DNA of 11,583 bases. It comes from an uncultured Clostridia bacterium. GTDB lineage: Bacteria; Bacillota; Clostridia; Lachnospirales; CAG-274. How positions within the stretch are numbered: the first letter of the stretch is position 1; the number at the start of each line of letters is the position of its first letter. Location of the stretch: positions 1-11,583 of the forward strand of contig CANRCU010000044.1 in NCBI GenBank assembly GCA_947629215.1. Reading direction: 5' to 3'. The notes beneath the pieces are model-generated. The model made no database searches and had not been told where the DNA came from. It worked only from the letters and a program-made list of their open reading frames with translations. Shown in pieces: positions 1 to 5,775 of this stretch. The position numbers and the translations under genes were made by a program.

Positions 1-129
1 AAGCCCGCCGAGCTGCTCAACGGGCTGAATGCGTGCTATAACTGCGACACGGATATAAAAACGGGCAGGATAAGGGATCAGGCGCTTGCGGTAGAGCTTG
101 TTATAGTGGGGCTGTGTGAGAAAAAATAA
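1..129 (+). CDS. holA: DNA polymerase III delta subunit, C-terminal end (partial)
   Basis: The frame is open from the window edge to a TAA at 127-129 and encodes only the last 42 residues. It reads ELLNGLNACYNCDTDIKTG, then RIRDQALAVELVIVGLCEKK. The pattern of an alanine/leucine helix, then D-x-x-I-K-T-G, then a closing helix rich in E-L-V is how the clamp-loader delta subunit (HolA) typically ends in Firmicutes: the last helices of the collar domain. Delta opens the beta sliding clamp during replication. The ATPase-like N-terminal domains lie outside the window, so identification rests on this short tail. A full-length search would settle it. Confidence 0.72.
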   Translation, partial: KPAELLNGLNACYNCDTDIKTGRIRDQALAVELVIVGLCEKK

Positions 130-161
130 GTTATGAAAGAAATAAATTTTCTTTTGAATAA

Positions 162-189
162 ATTCTTATTAAATTTAATTAATAAGAAT
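162..189. repeat. AT-rich inverted repeat upstream of the TSCPD gene
   Basis: Two perfect 11-base arms, ATTCTTATTAA (162-172) and TTAATAAGAAT (179-189), flank a 6-base spacer. They sit between the end of holA and the ribosome binding site at 205-210. A poor promoter match overlaps them (TTGAAT 154-159, 16-base gap, TAATTA 176-181), so the repeat could be an operator or only a weak AT-rich hairpin. Spacing differs from the Rex consensus, whose half-sites are separated by four bases. The repeat is directly visible; any function is inference. Confidence 0.5.
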
Positions 190-219
190 CAAGTCAAATT
201 AATCAGGAGGTTTTTTATT

Positions 220-483
220 ATGCATTATGATTACATTACAGAAAACGTTTGTTCACAGATGATAAGTCTTGACATCAACAAAGGAAAGGTCAGCAATATT
301 CATTTTACGGGCGGCTGCAACGGCAATCTCAAAGCGATAGCAAAACTTGTGGACGGCTGGGACGCGGACGACATCAGCGCTAAACTTTCGGGCAATACCT
401 GCGGTATGCGCCCGACTTCGTGCGGCGATCAGCTTGCAAAAGCCGTAATGGCCGCAAAAGCCGCAGAGCTTGGCAACGCCTGA
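220..483 (+). CDS. Small TSCPD-domain protein, TIGR03905 type, four cysteines
   Basis: This 87-aa protein has exactly four cysteines at 11, 33, 61 and 68. Signature stretches are TGGCNGNLKAI (30-40) and NTCGMRPTSCGDQLA (59-73). This matches the small TSCPD/TIGR03905 family, about 85 residues long, related to the C-terminal TSCPD domain of B12-dependent ribonucleotide reductase. The four cysteines probably bind a metal; the cellular role is not known. The ATG at 220 is preferred over the upstream in-frame ATG at 133. It has AGGAGG at 205-210 with a 9-base gap, it gives the family length, and the extra 29 residues would be AT-rich, lysine/asparagine/leucine-rich sequence unlike the rest. It follows holA in the same direction, while pflB downstream has its own promoter. 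Confidence 0.85.
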   Translation: MHYDYITENVCSQMISLDINKGKVSNIHFTGGCNGNLKAIAKLVDGWDADDISAKLSGNTCGMRPTSCGDQLAKAVMAAKAAELGNA

Positions 484-521
484 TATTGCTCTTGACCGAA
501 TATCGATCCTTAAAATTTTTA

Positions 522-550
522 TTTACAAAACCGTATAATAATGTTATTAT
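522..550 (+). promoter_or_regulatory. Sigma-A type promoter of pflB
   Basis: TTTACA (522-527) and TATTAT (545-550) are separated by 17 bases, each one mismatch from consensus. A TG at 542-543 gives an extended -10. It lies about 50 bases before the pflB start codon. No clear Rex (TTGTTAA-N4-TTAACAA) or FNR/Crp-like palindrome is visible beside it, so anaerobic or redox control cannot be read from the sequence. Confidence 0.6.
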
Positions 551-601
551 ATGTTTTGCGAACAAAAAAAACAACGGTTCATTCAACGGGAGGACTGAAA
601 T

Positions 602-2845
602 ATGAAAAACTACGAGCAGTGGAACGGCTTTTCGGGCAGACTTTGGAAAGAGGAGATCAATGTACGGGATTTTATACAGAAAAATTACACGCCTTACGAC
701 GGCGATGCAAGTTTTCTTGAAGGTCCGACAGACGCCACTAACAAGCTGTGGGGCAAGCTGCAGCAGCTTCAGAAAGAAGAGCGCGCAAAAGGCGGAGTTC
801 TGGATATGGACACGGATATTGTGACCGGGCTTACATCTCACAAAGCAGGGTATCTTGACAAAGACCTTGAACAGATAGTCGGTCTGCAAACGGACAAGCC
901 GCTCAAAAGGGCATTTATGCCTTACGGCGGTATAAAAATGGCCGAACAGGCTTGCCGTATGTACGGCTACGAGCCAAGCCCCGAGCTGCATAAAATTTTC
1001 ACCGAATATCACAAAACGCATAATCAGGGCGTGTTTGACGTTTATACACCCGAAATGAAGGCTGTAAGGCACGCAAAGATACTGACAGGCTTGCCGGACA
1101 CTTACGGACGCGGACGTATAGTGGGCGATTACAGGCGTGTTGCGCTTTACGGCATAGACCGTCTTATTGAAGAAAAGCAGAAAGACTTTGCAAACTGCGG
1201 CTGCGGCACAATGACGGACGATGTTATACGTCAGCGTGAAGAGCTTGCCGAGCAGATAAAGGCATTGAACGGTATGAAGACGATGGCTGAGATATACGGC
1301 TATGACATTTCACAGCCTGCGCAAAATGCAAAAGAGGCTGTACAGTGGCTTTATTTCGGTTATCTTGCAGCTATCAAAACGCAGAACGGGGCTGCAATGA
1401 GTGTGGGACGTGTTTCCACTTTCCTCGATATATATATTGAGAGAGATCTGAAAAACGGCGTTATCAACGAAAGCCAGGCTCAGGAGCTTATAGACCATTT
1501 TGTGCTTAAATGCCGTATGGTCAAATTTGCAAGGATAGAATCGTATAATCAGTTGTTTTCGGGCGATCCCGTCTGGGCTACGCTTGAAGTCGGCGGTATA
1601 GGTCAGGACGGACGGTCAATGGTCACAAAGAATTGTTTCCGTTTTCTGCATACTTTGGAGAATATGGGGCCTTCACCGGAGCCGAATCTGACGGTGCTGT
1701 ATTCTTCAAGGCTGCCTAAGCCGTTTAAAGATTATCTTGCTGCCATATCCATTGACACAAGCTCTATACAGTATGAAAATGACGATGTAATGCGCCCTGT
1801 ATGGGGTGACGATTATTCGATATGCTGTTGTGTGTCCGCCACACAAACGGGCAAGGAAATGCAGTTCTTCGGCGCAAGGGCAAATCTTGCCAAATGTCTG
1901 CTCTATGCCATGAACGGCGGTGTAGACGCCAAAACTTTACAGCAGGTAGGACCCGCTTACAGACCCATTACATCGGAATATCTGGATTATGACGAGGTAA
2001 TGGAAAAATATGATAAAATGATGGACTGGCTTGTCGATGTTTATGTAAACACGCTGAATGCCATACAGTATATGCATGACAAATATTATTATGAGGCTGC
2101 CGAAATGGCGCTTATAGACACCGATGTAAGGCGTACTTTTGCAACGGGTATTGCGGGATTTTCGCATGTGGTGGATTCGCTTTCGGCTATCAAGTATGCC
2201 AAAGTAAAGCCCATAAGAAACGAACACGGTATTATTGACGAGTTTGAGACCGAGGGGGATTTTCCGCGTTACGGAAACGACGACGACAGAGCGGACGACA
2301 TAGCGGTACAGCTTTTGAAAACTTTTCTTGAAAAGCTGAAAAAGCATCATACTTATCGTAATTCCGAGCCGACAACTTCGATATTGACAATAACGTCAAA
2401 TGTTGTATACGGCAAGGCAACTGCGTCAATGCCCGACGGACGAAAGGGCGGAGAGCCGTTATCGCCGGGGGCTAACCCAAGCTACGGGGCTGAGAAAAAC
2501 GGACTTATAGCATCGCTTAATTCGGTGGCAAAACTGCCGTATGAGTGGGCGCTTGACGGTATATCGAATACGCAGACCATAAATCCCGAGGCTTTGGGTC
2601 ACAACAGAAACGAGCGTATACAAAACCTTGTAAATGTGCTTGACGGATATTTTGACCAAGGGGCGCATCATCTTAATGTAAATGTATTCGGTAAAGAAAA
2701 GCTGATAGATTGTATGGAACACCCCGAAAAAGAGGAATACGCAAACTTTACCATACGTGTTTCGGGATATGCGGTCAAGTTTATAGACCTGACGCCCGAA
2801 CAACAGAGAGATGTTATTTCAAGGACATGTCATGCAGAGCTTTAA
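602..2845 (+). CDS. pflB: Pyruvate formate-lyase (formate C-acetyltransferase)
   Basis: PflB is a cytosolic oxygen-sensitive glycyl-radical enzyme that converts pyruvate and CoA to acetyl-CoA and formate in mixed-acid fermentation. The 747-aa length is close to the 760 aa of the E. coli enzyme. The PFL domain fills most of the protein. GDPVWAT (321-327) includes the active-site tryptophan region. The cysteine site reads DDYSICCCVSATQTGKEMQF (403-422), with C409-C410 aligning with the E. coli C418-C419 pair. The C-terminal glycine-radical loop is RVSGYAV, with the radical glycine at 722. GGGAGG at 588-593 supports the ATG at 602. One oddity is a third cysteine at 408, where E. coli has alanine. 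The radical is made by PflA, encoded one gene downstream. Its own promoter precedes it. Confidence 0.97.
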   Translation: MKNYEQWNGFSGRLWKEEINVRDFIQKNYTPYDGDASFLEGPTDATNKLWGKLQQLQKEERAKGGVLDMDTDIVTGLTSHKAGYLDKDLEQIVGLQTDKPLKRAFMPYGGIKMAEQACRMYGYEPSPELHKIFTEYHKTHNQGVFDVYTPEMKAVRHAKILTGLPDTYGRGRIVGDYRRVALYGIDRLIEEKQKDFANCGCGTMTDDVIRQREELAEQIKALNGMKTMAEIYGYDISQPAQNAKEAVQWLYFGYLAAIKTQNGAAMSVGRVSTFLDIYIERDLKNGVINESQAQELIDHFVLKCRMVKFARIESYNQLFSGDPVWATLEVGGIGQDGRSMVTKNCFRFLHTLENMGPSPEPNLTVLYSSRLPKPFKDYLAAISIDTSSIQYENDDVMRPVWGDDYSICCCVSATQTGKEMQFFGARANLAKCLLYAMNGGVDAKTLQQVGPAYRPITSEYLDYDEVMEKYDKMMDWLVDVYVNTLNAIQYMHDKYYYEAAEMALIDTDVRRTFATGIAGFSHVVDSLSAIKYAKVKPIRNEHGIIDEFETEGDFPRYGNDDDRADDIAVQLLKTFLEKLKKHHTYRNSEPTTSILTITSNVVYGKATASMPDGRKGGEPLSPGANPSYGAEKNGLIASLNSVAKLPYEWALDGISNTQTINPEALGHNRNERIQNLVNVLDGYFDQGAHHLNVNVFGKEKLIDCMEHPEKEEYANFTIRVSGYAVKFIDLTPEQQRDVISRTCHAEL

Positions 2846-2846
2846 C

Positions 2847-2872
2847 GGTTTTCGGGGCTTTGCCCCAAAACC
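2847..2872 (+). repeat. GC-rich hairpin just after pflB
   Basis: Arms GGTTTT (2847-2852) plus GGGGC (2854-2858) pair with GCCCC (2862-2866) plus AAAACC (2867-2872), leaving one bulged C and a TTT loop. It begins two bases after the pflB stop. No T-run follows, so it is not a standard intrinsic terminator. It more likely protects or processes the mRNA 3' end and lowers expression of the downstream genes relative to pflB. It could also be a copy of a dispersed palindromic repeat, which needs the genome to test. Confidence 0.7.
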
Positions 2873-2907
2873 ACAGCCCTATCACAAATAAGAAAGGAAA
2901 ATAAAAA

Positions 2908-3378
2908 ATGGGATTTGTAATATTGGAATGTCCGCATTGCGGCAAAAAAACAAAAGAAAATTGCAATGCATGGGCGTATGGCAGTCCTGTAAAAGTATGC
3001 CCCGAATGTAAAAATGAATTTCTCGATAAAAGATTTACGGAAGTAGCCATAGAGGGCTTTGAACGCAGGATCGTCGATCCGTCTATATTTCTTAAAGGCA
3101 TGGTCTTCTTTGCCGCTATGACATTGTTATGTATATTTCTCTTTATTTTTATGGTGAAATTCAACGGCTGGTATCCTACAAAGATAATAGGATGTATCGG
3201 AATAGGCGTGTTGGGTACTCTGTTTTGTGCCGTTATGTTTGTAAGAGTAAAGTTCGGCTTTGAAGAAAAAGGAATGGAAAAATATATCAAAGAGTCGGAA
3301 GAAAGACTTAAAAACAGAGAATATGCCGAAAAATTAAAGTCTTACGGCTATGAAGTACCCGATAAATATTTAAATTAA
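2908..3378 (+). CDS. Zinc-ribbon membrane protein of unknown function
   Basis: The 156-aa product starts with a zinc-ribbon: CPHC at 8-11 and CPEC at 31-34. Two hydrophobic segments follow, about 61-83 and 92-112, and then a charged helical tail (about 115-156) rich in Glu and Lys, with KYIKESEERLKNREYAEKLK. It should be an inner-membrane protein with both the ribbon and the tail on the same face of the membrane, probably the cytoplasm. A purine-rich AAGAAAGGAAA lies about 8 bases before the ATG. It sits 62 bases after pflB and 80 before pflA, so it is probably co-transcribed with them. I do not recognise a named family. The position suggests, but does not show, a link to formate metabolism. 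Confidence 0.8.
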   Translation: MGFVILECPHCGKKTKENCNAWAYGSPVKVCPECKNEFLDKRFTEVAIEGFERRIVDPSIFLKGMVFFAAMTLLCIFLFIFMVKFNGWYPTKIIGCIGIGVLGTLFCAVMFVRVKFGFEEKGMEKYIKESEERLKNREYAEKLKSYGYEVPDKYLN

Positions 3379-3393
3379 AAATTTGCTGTCGGA

Positions 3394-3410
3394 GATCTTG
3401 GAACAAGGTC
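3394..3410 (+). other. Small hairpin in the pflA leader
   Basis: GATCTTG (3394-3400) and CAAGGTC (3404-3410) can pair over seven bases, one of them G-U, with a GAA loop. The octamer GAACAAGG occurs at 3401-3408 and again at 3421-3428. No T-run follows, so it is not a terminator. It may be an RNA processing or stability element between the zinc-ribbon gene and pflA. Confidence 0.4.
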
Positions 3411-3458
3411 CCCAAAAATAGAACAAGGAATTTGAGATAACATCCAAAAAGCAAAAAT

Positions 3459-4211
3459 ATGAACTCAGGATATATACACTCAACGGAAACTTTCGGGCTT
3501 GTGGACGGTCCGGGCGTAAGGTTCGTCGTTTTTTTCTCGGGCTGCGCCATGCGCTGTAATTTCTGCCATAATCCCGACACATGGCAATTAAAGTCCGGTA
3601 CGCCGACCACAGCCGACGAGCTTATAAAAAAAGCGCTGCGCTGCAAACCCTATTGGGGCGGCAAAGGCGGCATAACCGCAAGCGGCGGCGAACCGCTGCT
3701 GCAAATGGATTTTTTGACGGAATTTCTGCAAAAAGCCCATGAAAACGGCATACACACCACAATAGACACCGCAGGTCAGCCATTTGCGCGCGAAGAACCG
3801 TTTTTCTCAAAATTCTGTCGGCTTATGGAATATACCGACTTGGTCATATTGGATATAAAACACATCGACAATGCCGAACACAAAAAAATAACGGGTAAGG
3901 AAAACACCAACATACTGGATATGGCAAAATATCTCTCCGACATAAAAAAACCCGTCTGGCTGCGTCACGTGCTTGTGCCGCAATACAGCGACAACGACAA
4001 ATACCTGATACGTTTGCGCGATTTTATAGATACGCTCGATAATGTGGAGAGAGTCGAGGTACTGCCCTACCATAATCTTGGTGTTTCAAAGTACGAAAAG
4101 CTGGGCATAGACTATAAATTAAAAGATATATCACCGCCCGACAAAGAACGTATCTCAAACGCAAACAAAATACTCGAAACGTCTAAATACCCGCTTAACG
4201 CCAAAGACTGA
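3459..4211 (+). CDS. pflA: Pyruvate formate-lyase activating enzyme (radical SAM)
   Basis: PflA uses a 4Fe-4S cluster and S-adenosylmethionine to abstract hydrogen from the PflB radical glycine. The 250-aa length matches E. coli PflA (246). The N-terminus IHSTETFGLVDGPGVRFVVF is typical, followed by the radical-SAM motif CAMRCNFC (C29, C33, C36). SGGEPL at 75-80 contacts SAM, TIDTAG at 101-106 and LPYHNLG near the C-terminus are conserved. The frame has a TAA at 3438-3440, so no start lies upstream of the ATG at 3459, which fits the family. No convincing Shine-Dalgarno precedes it; the nearest AAGGA is about 29 bases away. That may keep activase levels low relative to PflB. Confidence 0.96.
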   Translation: MNSGYIHSTETFGLVDGPGVRFVVFFSGCAMRCNFCHNPDTWQLKSGTPTTADELIKKALRCKPYWGGKGGITASGGEPLLQMDFLTEFLQKAHENGIHTTIDTAGQPFAREEPFFSKFCRLMEYTDLVILDIKHIDNAEHKKITGKENTNILDMAKYLSDIKKPVWLRHVLVPQYSDNDKYLIRLRDFIDTLDNVERVEVLPYHNLGVSKYEKLGIDYKLKDISPPDKERISNANKILETSKYPLNAKD

Positions 4212-4238
4212 TGACCTAAATAAGAAAGGACCGTTAAA

Positions 4239-4781
4239 ATGAAAAACTTACTTGATCTGTTCTGGACTTTTGCCAAAATAGGCGCTGTCTGTTTCGGCGG
4301 CGGCTATGCCATGCTGCCGATACTGGAACGTGAGCTTGTCGACAAACGCAGCTGGACGACCAATGAGGAAATAGTCGATTATTACGCTATCGGTCAATGC
4401 ACCCCCGGTGTCATAGCAGTCAATGTATCGACTTTTATAGGCTGCAAACGCGGCGGTATTGCAGGCGCTTTTGCCTCCACAACGGGCATGGTATTTTTTC
4501 CCGTTATTTTTATAATCATAATAGCGGGGCTTATGCAAAATTTTGCGGATAATTATTATGTTCAACGCGCATTGAGCGGTATTGCGGTCTGTGTGTGCGT
4601 GCTTATAACAAACGCCGTTATAAAGCTGTGGAAAAGCTCTATACGCAATAAATTCGGATATATAGTCTTTGCAGTCGTTCTGATGCTTTCGCTCGTGACT
4701 GATATAAGCAGCGGTATCTTCATTATCTGCGCGGGCATAACAGGCGTTGTCTATGCAAATCTGAAAGAGGCAAAAAAATGA
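4239..4781 (+). CDS. chrA: CHR-family (chromate-type) transporter, first half-size subunit
   Basis: This 180-aa membrane protein is one CHR domain (Pfam Chromate_transp). It has the family hallmarks FGGGYAMLPILE (19-30), QCTPGVIAVNVSTFIGCK (53-70) and a glycine-rich helix start at GGIAGAF, then about four further hydrophobic segments between 75 and 174. Full-length CHR proteins carry two such domains; here two genes supply them, as in the known short-chain CHR pairs. Well-studied members export chromate, but the natural substrate in gut-type anaerobes is unclear. AAGAAAGGA gives a ribosome binding site, and the gene starts 27 bases after pflA, implying co-transcription. Confidence 0.9.
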   Translation: MKNLLDLFWTFAKIGAVCFGGGYAMLPILERELVDKRSWTTNEEIVDYYAIGQCTPGVIAVNVSTFIGCKRGGIAGAFASTTGMVFFPVIFIIIIAGLMQNFADNYYVQRALSGIAVCVCVLITNAVIKLWKSSIRNKFGYIVFAVVLMLSLVTDISSGIFIICAGITGVVYANLKEAKK

Positions 4782-5338
4782 TATTTCTGAAGTTATTTTT
4801 TGAATTTTTTAAAGTAGGGCTTTTCGCCGTCGGCGGCGGTCTTGCCACACTGCCTTTTCTTTACGATCTGGCATATAAAACAGGCTGGTTCGACGCTGCC
4901 GAATTGATAAATATACTTGCCGTAAGCGAATCCACCCCGGGACCTATGGGCGTTAATATGGCAACTTACACGGGTTTTACCATACATGGCATATTAGGCG
5001 GCATTATCGCAACATCGGGGCTTGTGCTGCCGTCCGTCATAATTTGTGTTACAGTCGAAAAATTTTTGGAACGCTTTAAGGAAAACAAGACCGTCGACGC
5101 CGTTTTTTCGGGGCTGCGTCCCGCATCGATGGCACTTGTCACCATGGCGGGCATAGGCGTTATAACGGGCTGTCTTATCTTCCCCGATAAGATAATTTCG
5201 GGCGAGTTGTCAGCGGCTTTTAATATAAAAGGCATTATATTTGCGGTCATTCTTTTCTTACTTATGCGAAAATTCAAAGCTCACCCTATTGTGTTTATCG
5301 CAATAAGCGCCGTTGCAGGCGTACTTATAGGTTTTTGA
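4778..5338 (+). CDS. chrA: CHR-family (chromate-type) transporter, second half-size subunit
   Basis: The 186-aa product is the partner CHR domain, with AVGGGLATLPFLYDL (17-31), ESTPGPMGVNMATYTGF (51-67) and GLRPASMAL (112-120), plus several hydrophobic helices extending to the C-terminus. It keeps the canonical STPGP, while the upstream subunit has CTPGV, so the two halves have diverged. The start overlaps the previous stop as ATGA (4778-4781), a sign of translational coupling and of a heteromeric transporter with equal subunit supply. The substrate cannot be told from sequence alone. It ends the main plus-strand cluster. Confidence 0.9.
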   Translation: MIFLKLFFEFFKVGLFAVGGGLATLPFLYDLAYKTGWFDAAELINILAVSESTPGPMGVNMATYTGFTIHGILGGIIATSGLVLPSVIICVTVEKFLERFKENKTVDAVFSGLRPASMALVTMAGIGVITGCLIFPDKIISGELSAAFNIKGIIFAVILFLLMRKFKAHPIVFIAISAVAGVLIGF

Positions 5339-5347
5339 TAAAATAAC

Positions 5348-5376
5348 TTATAAAATTTTGAATATGCGGATATAAT
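5348..5376 (+). promoter_or_regulatory. Candidate promoter for the 30-aa ORF
   Basis: A perfect -10 TATAAT lies at 5371-5376. With a 17-base spacer the -35 position is TTATAA (5348-5353), which matches poorly. Transcription would begin near 5383, about 30 bases before the small ORF start. The -10 is convincing in an AT-rich region; the -35 is weak. Confidence 0.45.
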
Positions 5377-5414
5377 ATTATAAAGAAACATTCTATTACG
5401 GAGGCGGATATTTT

Positions 5415-5507
5415 ATGATATTATATATTTTTGCCGCGCTGTCGATAGGCTGCATAATAGGGTTTATGGTATCATGTATATTGGTATCTCAGAAATTGAG
5501 AAAATAA
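5415..5507 (+). CDS. 30-aa single-helix membrane peptide
   Basis: A 30-codon ORF runs from ATG 5415 to TAA 5507. GGAGG at 5400-5404 stands 10 bases before the start, and a TATAAT lies about 40 bases upstream. The peptide begins MILYIFAALSIGCIIGF and ends VSQKLRK: one hydrophobic helix (about 2-24) with a short basic tail. Cysteines are at 13 and 21. Composition resembles small single-helix proteins such as the DUF3789 type and also type I toxin peptides; neither link is proven. It lies 76 bases after the second CHR gene and could instead be a small accessory subunit. The good ribosome binding site and charge asymmetry argue that it is real. Confidence 0.6.
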   Translation: MILYIFAALSIGCIIGFMVSCILVSQKLRK

Positions 5508-5530
5508 AAAACAGAGGTGAATATGCCATT

Positions 5531-5590
5531 ATAGGAACAAGCAAGTAAAAGCCGCATAAAATTGAGGGTTTTAACTTGAATTGTTCCTAT
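5531..5590 (+). repeat. Long-range inverted repeat, possible terminator
   Basis: ATAGGAACAA (5531-5540) and TTGTTCCTAT (5581-5590) are perfect complements. Inside, CAAGT (5542-5546) pairs with ACTTG (5574-5578), and AAAA (5547-5550) with TTTT (5569-5572) past one bulged base. The result is about 19 base pairs with an 18-base loop. The plus strand continues TTTAATACTT, so it could end the transcript of the 30-aa ORF, but the stem is AT-rich and the loop long. A miniature element with 10-base ends is an alternative; no target duplication is obvious. Confidence 0.55.
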
Positions 5591-5614
5591 TTTAATACTT
5601 ATCTTCTTACTTCC

Positions 5615-5660
5615 AAACCTCTGAACCGGTTATTTTTACCATACACCGGTTCAGAGGTTT
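5615..5660. repeat. Perfect 16-bp inverted repeat
   Basis: Left arm AAACCTCTGAACCGGT (5615-5630) and right arm ACCGGTTCAGAGGTTT (5645-5660) are exact reverse complements around a 14-base AT-rich loop. This is the strongest hairpin in the window. Its place between convergent genes suits a bidirectional transcription stop, with A3 before and T3 after each stem, but neither side has a proper T-run. ACACCGG at 5643-5649 recurs at 5661-5667, just outside the right arm. CAGAGGT in the right arm also occurs at 5512-5518. Confidence 0.85.
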
Positions 5661-5775
5661 ACACCGGCTTTGGGATCGACCTTCTCCTTACTTATCATTG
5701 ATATTCATATAATATATAACACAAATATTTATTGTAGTGTTTCACATAGAATATCTTCTGCGGTATCGGCAGATC

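Larger units (their letters stand above)
5508..5775. other. Convergent intergenic region with two inverted repeats
   Basis: This 268-base stretch lies between the plus-strand peptide gene and the end of the minus-strand reductase gene. It holds two inverted repeats, described separately, and a three-codon mini-ORF (ATG 5523, stop 5532-5534) with AGAGGTG at 5513-5519. The sequence from about 5690 to 5760 is very AT-rich with no clear element. I see no longer coding frame on either strand with a ribosome binding site. Confidence 0.6.

Noticed and set aside
133..219. Upstream ATG extending the TSCPD protein by 29 residues
   Set aside because: No ribosome binding site before 133, AT-rich low-complexity translation, and the ATG at 220 has AGGAGG and gives the family length.
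380..1072. 230-aa open frame on the minus strand
   Set aside because: Antisense to the TSCPD gene, the pflB promoter and the start of pflB; no motif.
5173..5192. TCTTATC/GATAAGA inverted repeat
   Set aside because: It is inside the second CHR gene and encodes ordinary residues (LIFPDKI), so it is probably chance.
4239..5338. The two CHR genes as a frameshifted single long transporter
   Set aside because: Each half has its own complete CHR signature, and the ATGA overlap is the usual layout of natural short-chain CHR pairs.
5488..5556. Possible 22-codon minus-strand ORF starting MRLLLAC
   Set aside because: No ribosome binding site before the ATG and it overlaps the plus-strand peptide and inverted repeat.
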